DNA of 64,000 nt from Bacillaceae bacterium IKA-2. Its GTDB lineage: Bacteria > Bacillota > Bacilli > Bacillales > Anaerobacillaceae. The stretch spans positions 3,162,001 through 3,226,000 of the forward strand of contig CP134492.1 in NCBI GenBank assembly GCA_031761875.1. The letters are read 5' to 3'. How positions within the stretch are numbered: the first letter of the stretch is position 1; each line of letters starts with the position of its first letter. Both the position numbers and the translations under genes were made by a program. Positions 55,354-63,345 of this stretch are shown here, one piece after another. A model generated the notes under the pieces. That model made no database searches. It saw nothing but the letters and a program-made list of their open reading frames with translations, and was not told where the DNA came from.

Positions 55354-56172
55354 TTATTCTACAAGTGTACCGTTCCAGCCAGCCATCCCACCTTCATTAC
55401 CACTAACGTTTGTTACTGCTTCAAAATCTTTTTCTAAAAGAAATCCAGCGGCCTGCATGCTTCGATTTACAGTTCTACAAATAACGATAATCTCTTTGTC
55501 TGTTGGTAACTCTGCATACCTATCTTTTAGTGTACTTAATGGATAATTAATAAAACCGTCGATATGTCCTGCTTGATACTCATCAGGCTCTCTAACATCA
55601 ATATAGACAGCTCCGTCATTTGTTTGCTCTGAACTTTTCAGCCTTGCTTCCAATTCATATACAGGTAGCTGATTAACTCCTTCAATACTTGCATTCCACC
55701 CACGAAATCCTCCTGATAAGCTCACTGCATTGTAACCTGAAAAATTTAAAGCAGTTGCTGCTTGGGCAGCACTTTCACCGGTTCCACAAACAACTAGTAT
55801 TTGACTGTTTTTCGGAATTTCTTTTAACCGCTCTGAAATATCTTTTCTCGGAATATTAACGGAATTAGGAAGATGCCCTTGAACAAATTCCTCCGGAAAA
55901 CGAACATCAAGAATAAAAAAATTATCTAAAACATCTTTTACATCTGCCGCTTTAACCAAATATCGCCCCTCTGGATAAGCTGTATAAAACTGTTTTAATT
56001 TTTCTGTCAGAAATTCTACTTCCGCTTCACTAGACAACCGATCATTTTGAACTTCTTCTTGCTGCGCTTTCTCATCAGGATCATTCGTTGTTAGATTGCT
56101 AGCATCATTTGAACAGGCACTAAAAATAAGGCCTAACATTACTATAAGCAAGAACTTCAATCTATATTTCAT
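55354..56172 (-). CDS. two-domain rhodanese lipoprotein
   Basis: Exported lipoprotein, 272 residues from the ATG at 56172 (GGAGGT upstream). Signal peptide with lipobox FSACS. Two rhodanese domains (~65-160 and ~175-270), both with a catalytic Cys: LVVCGTGESAAQAA and IVICRTVNRSMQAA. Last gene of the reductase operon. A strong hairpin before it (56195-56228) would lower its expression relative to upstream genes. Probably transfers sulfane sulfur or selenium outside the membrane (inference). Confidence 0.88.
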   Translation of the reverse strand: MKYRLKFLLIVMLGLIFSACSNDASNLTTNDPDEKAQQEEVQNDRLSSEAEVEFLTEKLKQFYTAYPEGRYLVKAADVKDVLDNFFILDVRFPEEFVQGHLPNSVNIPRKDISERLKEIPKNSQILVVCGTGESAAQAATALNFSGYNAVSLSGGFRGWNASIEGVNQLPVYELEARLKSSEQTNDGAVYIDVREPDEYQAGHIDGFINYPLSTLKDRYAELPTDKEIIVICRTVNRSMQAAGFLLEKDFEAVTNVSGNEGGMAGWNGTLVE

Positions 56173-56194
56173 CAATAATACCTCCAAAATTTAT

Positions 56195-56228
56195 AAAAAA
56201 AGAGAGTGGAAAACCCGCTCTCTTTTTT
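56195..56228 (-). terminator. intrinsic terminator inside the reductase operon
   Basis: A 14-bp stem (left arm 56195-56208, right arm ending 56228, one G-U) is followed by six Ts on the minus strand. It lies just after the triple-rhodanese gene and directly before the ribosome binding site of the next gene. Confidence 0.8.
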
Positions 56229-56236
56229 CGCATTAA

Positions 56237-57487
56237 TTAAAATCCATGTGTTCCATCAGCGTTAACTTTAATTGCACTATTTAGATAAAATGTATTTTCA
56301 TAGCCTAGTTCTGCAATCTTACCAGCAACACCTGCGGCGCGCGCTCCTGATGCACAATGAATTAATATCGTCGCGTTTTTATCATTTGGCAATTGGCTTG
56401 CAATTGCCTTTGGATCGGCATTAATTTCGTTATCAGGAATATGAATAGCTCCTGTAATTAAGCCACTACTTGCAACCTCACTATCACCACGTACATCTAA
56501 TACAAACGTGTTAGCACCACTTATTTTTTCATCAAATACTTGTGGCGTTATCGCTCGGTTTACTTTTCCAGCAGCTACATCAAAACTTCCACCAGAACTT
56601 TCCAAACCAAATGTTGGAAGACCTGCTTTTTTCCAAGCGGGCATTCCACCAGCTAGTACTTTTACATTTGTATACCCGTCTCCAATAAGCAACTCTGCAA
56701 AGTGATGACTTTTGTGGCAGAAGAACCCTCCACAATAAACGACGATGTCAGCATTTTTATCTTTTGGACTAATTGCTTGATACTTCGCGTATTCATTGTC
56801 ATCTACAAAAATCGCTCCGGGAATATGCTCATTGAAATAACCTGAGTATGTTCTTGAATCGAGAATTAAATATGGTGCTCCATCTTCATTTGTTACATTC
56901 GATTCCATGATTAAATTCTCTACATACTTTTCAGTAACAACATAATAGTTACCAGCCTTTTCCCAAAATGGTGTACCCTCCTGATAAACCCAAACATTGG
57001 TGTATCCGATCTCTATCGCCTTATTAGCTGAAGCAGGACTTAAATGACAGTGCAAGCCTCCACAATAAAAAATAAGCATCTTGTCTTTATCTTCTGGTAG
57101 CATCTGAACTCTATCATCAAACTCACCATCAGGGATGTTAATTGAACCATTAATATGCCCTGCCTCAAAAACAGGTGGTGGCCTTGAGTCAATTAATACA
57201 AAATCCCATTCAGGCATATATTGGTCATATGAGGTTTTCTCCGTACTTGTTGCCAATACACCTGACATTAATGCCATTAATTCTTGAGTATCAATATAAT
57301 TTAAGTGATCCTCTAACGCTACAGGTTCTGGACCTTCACTTGGTTCTGCTTCGACAATATATAGCGATAAATCAGTTTCTACTTTTGCTTGGTGGATATC
57401 ACCTACTTTGACCTCACTGACACTTGCGCAACCAGCTGACAACAGTAAGGCTAGAAACATAGAAGAAAATAATAGTCTTTTATACAT
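56237..57487 (-). CDS. triple-rhodanese lipoprotein (SrrF-like)
   Basis: Exported lipoprotein, 416 residues from the ATG at 57487 (AGGAAGGAGTG upstream). Signal peptide ends at LLSAGC. Three rhodanese domains: the first two have an unusual loop with two Cys and a His, YCGGLHCHLS and YCGGFFCHKS; the third is standard, IHCASGARAAG. Rhodanese-domain proteins accompany the selenite reductase Srr of Bacillus selenitireducens (SrrE and SrrF, recalled), so this is a candidate equivalent. It might bind thiol-linked Se or S products. It follows the TorD-like gene by about 45 bases. Confidence 0.85.
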   Translation of the reverse strand: MYKRLLFSSMFLALLLSAGCASVSEVKVGDIHQAKVETDLSLYIVEAEPSEGPEPVALEDHLNYIDTQELMALMSGVLATSTEKTSYDQYMPEWDFVLIDSRPPPVFEAGHINGSINIPDGEFDDRVQMLPEDKDKMLIFYCGGLHCHLSPASANKAIEIGYTNVWVYQEGTPFWEKAGNYYVVTEKYVENLIMESNVTNEDGAPYLILDSRTYSGYFNEHIPGAIFVDDNEYAKYQAISPKDKNADIVVYCGGFFCHKSHHFAELLIGDGYTNVKVLAGGMPAWKKAGLPTFGLESSGGSFDVAAGKVNRAITPQVFDEKISGANTFVLDVRGDSEVASSGLITGAIHIPDNEINADPKAIASQLPNDKNATILIHCASGARAAGVAGKIAELGYENTFYLNSAIKVNADGTHGF

Positions 57488-57532
57488 GAGAAATTTCACT
57501 CCTTCCTAGCACTGCGACTAGATCTTAGATCT

Positions 57533-58141
57533 TCATTTAATATTTTGTAAAACTGACCGTACTATTCTTGTAGCATGTAAATAAAAGCTGCTACCTTCTA
57601 GTTTTTCAAGTTCATTGATAAAATCATCTAGCCAATCTAAATGTTCGTTTACAAATTGCTTACTTGCTTCTATGTTGCTTGTTTCATATAAATATGCAAG
57701 AAATTCAAGTTGTAACGTTAAATGGTCTGGCGTATTCTCGTAACCACTTGGCACTTCAATCTGAAATTGTTTATATAAATGTTGCATGTGTAATGCAGCA
57801 TCTCCCATTAGGTATCCTTTACTTTTTGCAATTGCTACTTTAGCTGAAGGATCAGTAGTCCAAATTTTATATACTGATTCTATCGGGGGAGCAAAGGGTT
57901 TTAAAATGCCCGAGAACAGATGCATAAACTGTGTTTGTAATTCTTTATGCGGCGGACAGATCAGCTTGAATTCTGTTTTAATATGAATATCTAACTTGGA
58001 AAATAAAGATGTCAGTTCCTTATCTACATTTCTAGATACTACTTCCTGATAAAAATCCTCATCTGGATATTTATAAAATTCTGCAAGTATACTTAGGACA
58101 ATTGGAAGTTCATCTTTAGATTGGATCATATCTGAGGTCAT
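57533..58141 (-). CDS. TorD/DmsD-family redox enzyme maturation chaperone (SrrD-like)
   Basis: Cytoplasmic chaperone of ~202 residues for the Tat-exported molybdoenzyme encoded upstream. The all-helical TorD fold is indicated by LAEFYKYPDEDFYQE, LQTQFMHLFSG, PPIESVYKIWTTDP and HLTLQLEFLAYLYE with the DHL-type motif. The ATG at 58141 is better placed than 58147 relative to AAGGAG. Its presence shows that the catalytic subunit needs cofactor loading before export. Confidence 0.87.
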   Translation of the reverse strand: MTSDMIQSKDELPIVLSILAEFYKYPDEDFYQEVVSRNVDKELTSLFSKLDIHIKTEFKLICPPHKELQTQFMHLFSGILKPFAPPIESVYKIWTTDPSAKVAIAKSKGYLMGDAALHMQHLYKQFQIEVPSGYENTPDHLTLQLEFLAYLYETSNIEASKQFVNEHLDWLDDFINELEKLEGSSFYLHATRIVRSVLQNIK

Positions 58142-58175
58142 CTCCATTCTCCTTTTTAATGCTACTTAAATTTTA

Positions 58176-59342
58176 TTAGCTAATTTGTTTTTCCGCGTGG
58201 TGTTCTAAACTATCATGAGGAACTGTACGCAAGTTCAAAAGCTTTTCGCCAATTAAGTACATGAGGATTACTGCCCCAACTCCACCTGACATAAGCAGCC
58301 ATTCTGCCCAAGTTATTGAAAAGGTTCTATATGGTTCAACTGTCATTCCTTTCACAATTTCAAGAGGAGCGGTTTGTCCGGCGAATACAAATGTTAATCG
58401 CATAACGAATACACCTATAATTGTCATTATCGCTGCAATAAATACTCGAATTGGTGTAAACCCTTTTGGTAAGAGTAGTATAGCTAAAGGGATTAGCATG
58501 CCTATAATGATCTCGAAAATCCAATACTGAGCAGCTAACGGCCCAACTAATACGGCCATAACGGCTTCATAGTTTCCAGGAACTGAACCATACATGCTTG
58601 TTATATTTTTCCAAACCGATATGAATAGCATCATTCCGATAAATACGGCTAATAGTTTACCTAAGCTTGAAACTACATGCTCACCTTTGTACTCAAAAAT
58701 TTCATCTTTCTTCACTTTAGAAATTATGAAAAACAATATTGAAAGTATCGCAGCACCTGATAGGAGGGCCGTGATTATAATATAAACTGACGTAAAAGCT
58801 CCAGTCCAGTAAGGGCGAGCAGTTATATAACCAAATAACGCCCCTAAGTTACTACTAGCTGCTATCGCCGTAATAAGTACAGCTATACCAAACCGCGTTG
58901 CTACTTTATGATTATCTTTCAACATGTAGAAAAATTCAAAACTGTATAGCACTAAATAAATTCCATAAAGCATACCCATCCAAAATATTCCAGACGCCAA
59001 GTTCGGAGTAAGCAATAAATAGTACATCTTAAACGGGTTACCAAGTTCTAATCCGATCATCACAAATGCTATTAACAACATACAAATTGATAATAAAACT
59101 GCTCGTTTTCCAAGAACTTCAAATCTTTTAAACTTAAATACATGACCAATCGAAGATACTAATGACAACCCCGTAGCTGATATTGCGAAAAATACATATG
59201 CAGCAATTAATGCTCCCCACGCAACAAAGTTCGAAGTTCCCATCGCATTTTTGCCATAAATGGCTATAGTGGCTCCTCCAATTATCCCCCCTACTACTAA
59301 TATAGAAGAGATAATTATCCATAGCTTACGATTTAATAACAA
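58176..59342 (-). CDS. NrfD/PsrC-type membrane anchor subunit (SrrC-like)
   Basis: Quinol-oxidising membrane subunit, ~388 residues with about ten hydrophobic helices of the polysulfide reductase NrfD family. Blocks include GISRSVHVG-like FFAISATGLSLVSSIGHVFK near residue 55 and GMLYGIYLVLYSFEFFYML. TTG at 59342 is favoured because GAGGAG lies eight bases upstream; the GTG at 59351 overlaps it. No haem is expected. It would pass electrons from menaquinol to the ferredoxin subunit encoded five bases upstream. Confidence 0.88.
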   Translation of the reverse strand: MLLNRKLWIIISSILVVGGIIGGATIAIYGKNAMGTSNFVAWGALIAAYVFFAISATGLSLVSSIGHVFKFKRFEVLGKRAVLLSICMLLIAFVMIGLELGNPFKMYYLLLTPNLASGIFWMGMLYGIYLVLYSFEFFYMLKDNHKVATRFGIAVLITAIAASSNLGALFGYITARPYWTGAFTSVYIIITALLSGAAILSILFFIISKVKKDEIFEYKGEHVVSSLGKLLAVFIGMMLFISVWKNITSMYGSVPGNYEAVMAVLVGPLAAQYWIFEIIIGMLIPLAILLLPKGFTPIRVFIAAIMTIIGVFVMRLTFVFAGQTAPLEIVKGMTVEPYRTFSITWAEWLLMSGGVGAVILMYLIGEKLLNLRTVPHDSLEHHAEKQIS

Positions 59343-59355
59343 AGAAATCACTCCT

Positions 59356-59895
59356 CTACTTTTTCACGTAATATATACGCGGTTTAGTTCCTTTTTCTGG
59401 GATTAACTGGTACGTGCTAACTGTTCCTAACTTTTTACTTAATTCACTATCAGGGTCTTCTAGATCTCCAAATAGACGAACTTCATTCATACAAGTACTT
59501 GAGCAGGGAGGCTGTTCTCCTACTGATAAATATTCAATACAAAAACGACATTTTTCAGGAACACGATCTTCATTTACCTGACGTGCATCGTATGGACAGG
59601 CAGGGATACAATAGTAACAACCAATACATTTGTTAGCATCTACTAAAACTAGTCCATCGTCACGCTTATAAGTAGCCTGTGTTGGACAAACAAGCGCACA
59701 CGGAGGATCGTCACAGTGCATACACTGCAATGGAACTATTTCCATCTTTACATTAGGATACGTCCCTTTTTCAACGAATTCTAAGCGATTAAAGTCAACT
59801 TTTGTAGATAATTGATTATGATGACTACAGGCAATACTACAAGCCATACATCCAGTACATTTTGTTGCATCTATTAATAGTCCGTATCTTGCCAT
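59356..59895 (-). CDS. four-[4Fe-4S] ferredoxin-type electron transfer subunit (SrrB-like)
   Basis: 179 residues of the DmsB/PsrB type. Four cysteine groups are visible: CTGCMACSIACSHHN, CMHCDDPPCALVCP, CIGCYYCIPACP, and CRFCIEY with CSSTC, enough for four [4Fe-4S] clusters. It links the NrfD anchor to the Mo subunit. No signal peptide of its own, so it is probably exported piggy-back with the catalytic subunit. GAAAGGTGG precedes the ATG, two bases after the SrrA-like stop. Confidence 0.93.
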   Translation of the reverse strand: MARYGLLIDATKCTGCMACSIACSHHNQLSTKVDFNRLEFVEKGTYPNVKMEIVPLQCMHCDDPPCALVCPTQATYKRDDGLVLVDANKCIGCYYCIPACPYDARQVNEDRVPEKCRFCIEYLSVGEQPPCSSTCMNEVRLFGDLEDPDSELSKKLGTVSTYQLIPEKGTKPRIYYVKK

Positions 59896-59897
59896 AA

Positions 59898-62108
59898 TTA
59901 GTTAGCCACCTTTCTGACTGTAACGATTACTTCCTGAGACATTGTTGAACCTGAATGAGGCTCCACCATAGCAGGAATGAAATCATTATAATTAACTCCG
60001 ACGTTATATGATGTTGTAAATTTCTTTGAAAATCCACCGTATGCCGCTGGAATCCAGACTGCCTCCGGGTGAATAAATTCAGTAACTCTAACTTTTACTG
60101 TCTTTTTAGCAATATCAGACTCCACTATAACTGTGTCACCATTTTTTATTCCTAAATCATTTGCTCTTTTTGTATTTAACCACATTGCAGTACCATTATA
60201 CTGCTCAGTAATAGCCATTAATTCCGGATTATTACTTGTTACACCGTGAGAATGCCATGGACACTTACCGTGAATTAAACGGAACTCTTCTTTTATGTCA
60301 GGATTCGGCATAACCATTGGCGGTATCCAAGTCGGTATACCCATTTTTCCATCTAGTCTAAATAAGTCAATTGAAAACTCGATTTTACCAGTAAAAGTAC
60401 CACAACTAGGTTTTCCGTTACTTTCAGGGAAGCCTGGCTTAACAGTTGCTGGAAACTCAATTGTACCCGCTTGTTTTAAACGCTCCGGAGTAATCCCAAG
60501 TGGTTCTACTGCCGCTTTAATTTGATCTTCTACTGTATAATCGTACAAACTGTAACCCATTTCATTGGAAATCCCTCTCATAATGTCAAGAAGTGGTTTC
60601 GTGTCATATAACGGTTTCACTACTTGTTGACGGAGCGAGATTTGCGGATGATCATGTGAAATATGACCACTCACGTTCATTGGCGCCTCTGTTCTTTCTA
60701 AATAGTAACTCTCTGGTAAAATATAGTCAGCTGCATATATGCTCGTTTCATTCCAGTCAACAGGGATCGAAACAACTAACTCGGCATTTTTTATTTTCTT
60801 TTGATATTCAGGATCTGGAGCATTCCTTAATGGATTAAAGTGATAAACGAATAACGCTTTCAACTTACCTGCTTCAATTGCATCTGGTAAACGCTGAGCA
60901 ATACCACGACCTGTTTCTACCGTTAGAAACTCTCCTTCTACACCTGCTCCATCAATTCGTGGTCCTTTTTCCGGATGGAATTGGGCCGGAAGTTCCATTG
61001 AGCCTAATGCAATACTAGCACTTGGCATTAAACCACCGCGTTTGTAGAAGTTACCTAGTAAAGCATTGAGGACAATTCCCATTTGTGCCGTTTGGGTACT
61101 GTTAATATAGTGACTGTGTAAGCCATGCCAACCTGGCTCAATAAATGATTCTGGTGCATTCTTTGCTAATTCACGGGCAATTTCACGAATTTTATCGGCT
61201 GAAATACCTGAAACTTCCGCTGCCCATTCAGGAGTATATTTTTTATTCACATTCCAAAATTCATCGAAACCTTCTACATACTTATTCACGAATACTTTAT
61301 CGTAAAGGTTTTCAGTAATCAGTACATGTGCCAAACCTAAACGAAAAGCTAAATCAGTTCCCGCACGAATTGGGATCCACTCATCAGCAATTTTGGCGAT
61401 TTCTGAGTAACGTGGGTCAATAACGATAATTTTTGCACCTTTTTCCTTAGCCTTTGTAATTTGGTTCATCCCATGAGGAATAATACCACCCGCAAAGTTC
61501 CGTCCTTCAAAAATCATATATTTTGAATTTTCATGATCTCCATTTAAACTCGATCCTACCATGTTCTGCCAAGCGTTTGTTTTCGAAGTAAAACATGTTG
61601 AGTAATGAGTAACGTAATTTGATGAGCCAATTACATCTAAAAATTGATCGGCATAATATTTCCCACGTACACCGTGCTCTAGCCACATCACACTGTTACC
61701 ACCATGAGTATTAACAATTTCCTTTGTTTTCTCACCAATTTCTTTAAAAGCCTGTTCCCACGAAATTGGTTCAAAACTCTCTTCTCCAGTACGTTTCATT
61801 GGACCAGTTACGCGACCTTTACCATATAGATCTGATGCCATTCCGTGTCCACGCGCACATAAACGTCCTCTAGATTTTAAATGAATCGGATGACCTTCGA
61901 TTTTCCATAAACGATCATTTTTTATATGGGCAAACAAGCCACACATACTAGCACAACCGTTACATGTTGTAGGGATTTTATTGATGGGAGCCTCTGAGGC
62001 TACTTTTTGATAATCATTAAAGTTAAAGTACAATGGGACCGCACTAAGTACTGCCGTTGCGGCTGAAGCTTTTAAAAACGTACGTCTTCGCATTTTAGTC
62101 ATTTTCAT
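59898..62108 (-). CDS. molybdopterin oxidoreductase catalytic subunit, Srr/Psr/Phs-like
   Basis: Exported reductase of 736 residues. Tat signal MRRRTFLKASAAT (RRxFLK). [4Fe-4S] ligands Cys49, Cys52, Cys56 and Cys84 (CNGCASMC ... GRLCARGHG). The likely Mo ligand is Cys172 (YSTCFTSK), as in polysulfide and thiosulfate reductases, not Ser or Asp. The bis-MGD C-terminal domain shows LIHGKCPWHSHGVTSNNPEL. The full neighbourhood, with rhodanese proteins, NrfD and TorD, matches the respiratory selenite reductase operon srrEABCDF recalled from Bacillus selenitireducens. Polysulfide, thiosulfate or arsenate reduction are alternatives. The ATG at 62102 has better spacing to AGGAG than 62108. Confidence 0.9.
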   Translation of the reverse strand: MKMTKMRRRTFLKASAATAVLSAVPLYFNFNDYQKVASEAPINKIPTTCNGCASMCGLFAHIKNDRLWKIEGHPIHLKSRGRLCARGHGMASDLYGKGRVTGPMKRTGEESFEPISWEQAFKEIGEKTKEIVNTHGGNSVMWLEHGVRGKYYADQFLDVIGSSNYVTHYSTCFTSKTNAWQNMVGSSLNGDHENSKYMIFEGRNFAGGIIPHGMNQITKAKEKGAKIIVIDPRYSEIAKIADEWIPIRAGTDLAFRLGLAHVLITENLYDKVFVNKYVEGFDEFWNVNKKYTPEWAAEVSGISADKIREIARELAKNAPESFIEPGWHGLHSHYINSTQTAQMGIVLNALLGNFYKRGGLMPSASIALGSMELPAQFHPEKGPRIDGAGVEGEFLTVETGRGIAQRLPDAIEAGKLKALFVYHFNPLRNAPDPEYQKKIKNAELVVSIPVDWNETSIYAADYILPESYYLERTEAPMNVSGHISHDHPQISLRQQVVKPLYDTKPLLDIMRGISNEMGYSLYDYTVEDQIKAAVEPLGITPERLKQAGTIEFPATVKPGFPESNGKPSCGTFTGKIEFSIDLFRLDGKMGIPTWIPPMVMPNPDIKEEFRLIHGKCPWHSHGVTSNNPELMAITEQYNGTAMWLNTKRANDLGIKNGDTVIVESDIAKKTVKVRVTEFIHPEAVWIPAAYGGFSKKFTTSYNVGVNYNDFIPAMVEPHSGSTMSQEVIVTVRKVAN

Positions 62109-62221
62109 TCTCCTTTCTAACTACCTATCTTTCTAACTATCTTTTTACCTTTTATTTTTTTATCTTCCTAATCAACTAACTATTTTTTTACGTACGAACT
62201 GTACGTATGCTGGTATTAGCT

Positions 62222-63298
62222 TCAGCCAGCCGCTGCGGCTTCGCCGGAAAGGTTAAAATTTAAGTTTGCCACTGGCAACTTTCCTAATGAACCCACTGGA
62301 ATACTTCCAGTTCCTGTTACTGCTGTGTCAGATGTCCAAACGCGCATACCCGAGTGCATGGCTACTGCGTTATAACCTAATTGGTTTAAAACACGATTTG
62401 CAACACTCGCATCCGTTGCATTATAACCAATAATGATAATTTGTTTATCTAATGGAAGCTTTGCTAAGTTTTCTTTGTTAGCTAGAGTTTCCACTGGAAT
62501 ATTAAGTGCAGTTTGTACATGACCGTTTTGATAATGATTCTCTTGTCGAATATCAAGTAAAAAGACATCATCTGCTTCCTCTTGCACTTTTTCCATTACT
62601 GTCGGTGCCGGAATAACTGCGCTTTTACCAGACGATAAGTATTCTTTAGATTGAGCCAAAATTAACTCACTAAAATTTGCTACTGTTTCTGTTTCAAGTG
62701 TTGGAAGTTCGTAACTACCCGTTTCTTGAACTGGGTTATTTACGACTTCAAAGTCAAATGGTTGTTTAATAAATGGTGCTCCTAAACCGTCAGCTGTACT
62801 CCAGCCACCCATACCATATTCCATCGTTACTGCGTCATACCCTAACATGCTCCATAAAGCCACTGTTTGCGCTGCAGTATGACCCGAGAAACATACAACG
62901 ATTAACTTCTTATCTTTTGGTAAATCTTGAAGATAATTAGCATCTGCTGTATTTGCATATGGAATATTTACAGAACCTTCAATATTTCCAATTGCGAATG
63001 CCTCTACATCTCTTACATCGACAATTAAAAATTCTTCCTCTGAACCAAATATGAACTTGTTATACACGTCATTTGGCAGAACAGACTCAATTGTGACATT
63101 TTTCAAGTATTCCTCCGATGCTTGTTGTAAAAGTTCAAAATGATCTCCTTCAAATTGTTCAACTTCAACCTCGACTCTTTCTTTTCCAGGTCCGATGTTG
63201 TCTATATTTGTATTCGCACTTTCTGAACAGGCTCCGAGAAATAACACCATCAAAACACTGCTTGACAACGATAGTAATTTTTTGTGAAACAATTTCAT
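62222..63298 (-). CDS. two-domain rhodanese lipoprotein (SrrE-like)
   Basis: Exported lipoprotein, 358 residues, signal peptide ending MVLFLGACS. First rhodanese domain (~75-170) has catalytic Cys in LIVVCFSGHTAAQT; the second (~235-335) has IIIIGYNATDASVANRVL, so its Cys is replaced by Gly and it is likely non-catalytic. It sits immediately upstream of the Mo subunit, the place of SrrE. GAGAGGTG precedes the ATG. The 113-base gap to the Mo gene has a 7-bp inverted repeat (TACGTAC/GTACGTA, 62195-62213). Confidence 0.87.
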   Translation of the reverse strand: MKLFHKKLLSLSSSVLMVLFLGACSESANTNIDNIGPGKERVEVEVEQFEGDHFELLQQASEEYLKNVTIESVLPNDVYNKFIFGSEEEFLIVDVRDVEAFAIGNIEGSVNIPYANTADANYLQDLPKDKKLIVVCFSGHTAAQTVALWSMLGYDAVTMEYGMGGWSTADGLGAPFIKQPFDFEVVNNPVQETGSYELPTLETETVANFSELILAQSKEYLSSGKSAVIPAPTVMEKVQEEADDVFLLDIRQENHYQNGHVQTALNIPVETLANKENLAKLPLDKQIIIIGYNATDASVANRVLNQLGYNAVAMHSGMRVWTSDTAVTGTGSIPVGSLGKLPVANLNFNLSGEAAAAG

Positions 63299-63345
63299 AA
63301 TTCACCTCTCCCATCCCTAATCTTCTTTATTTCTAGTTTAAAAAA

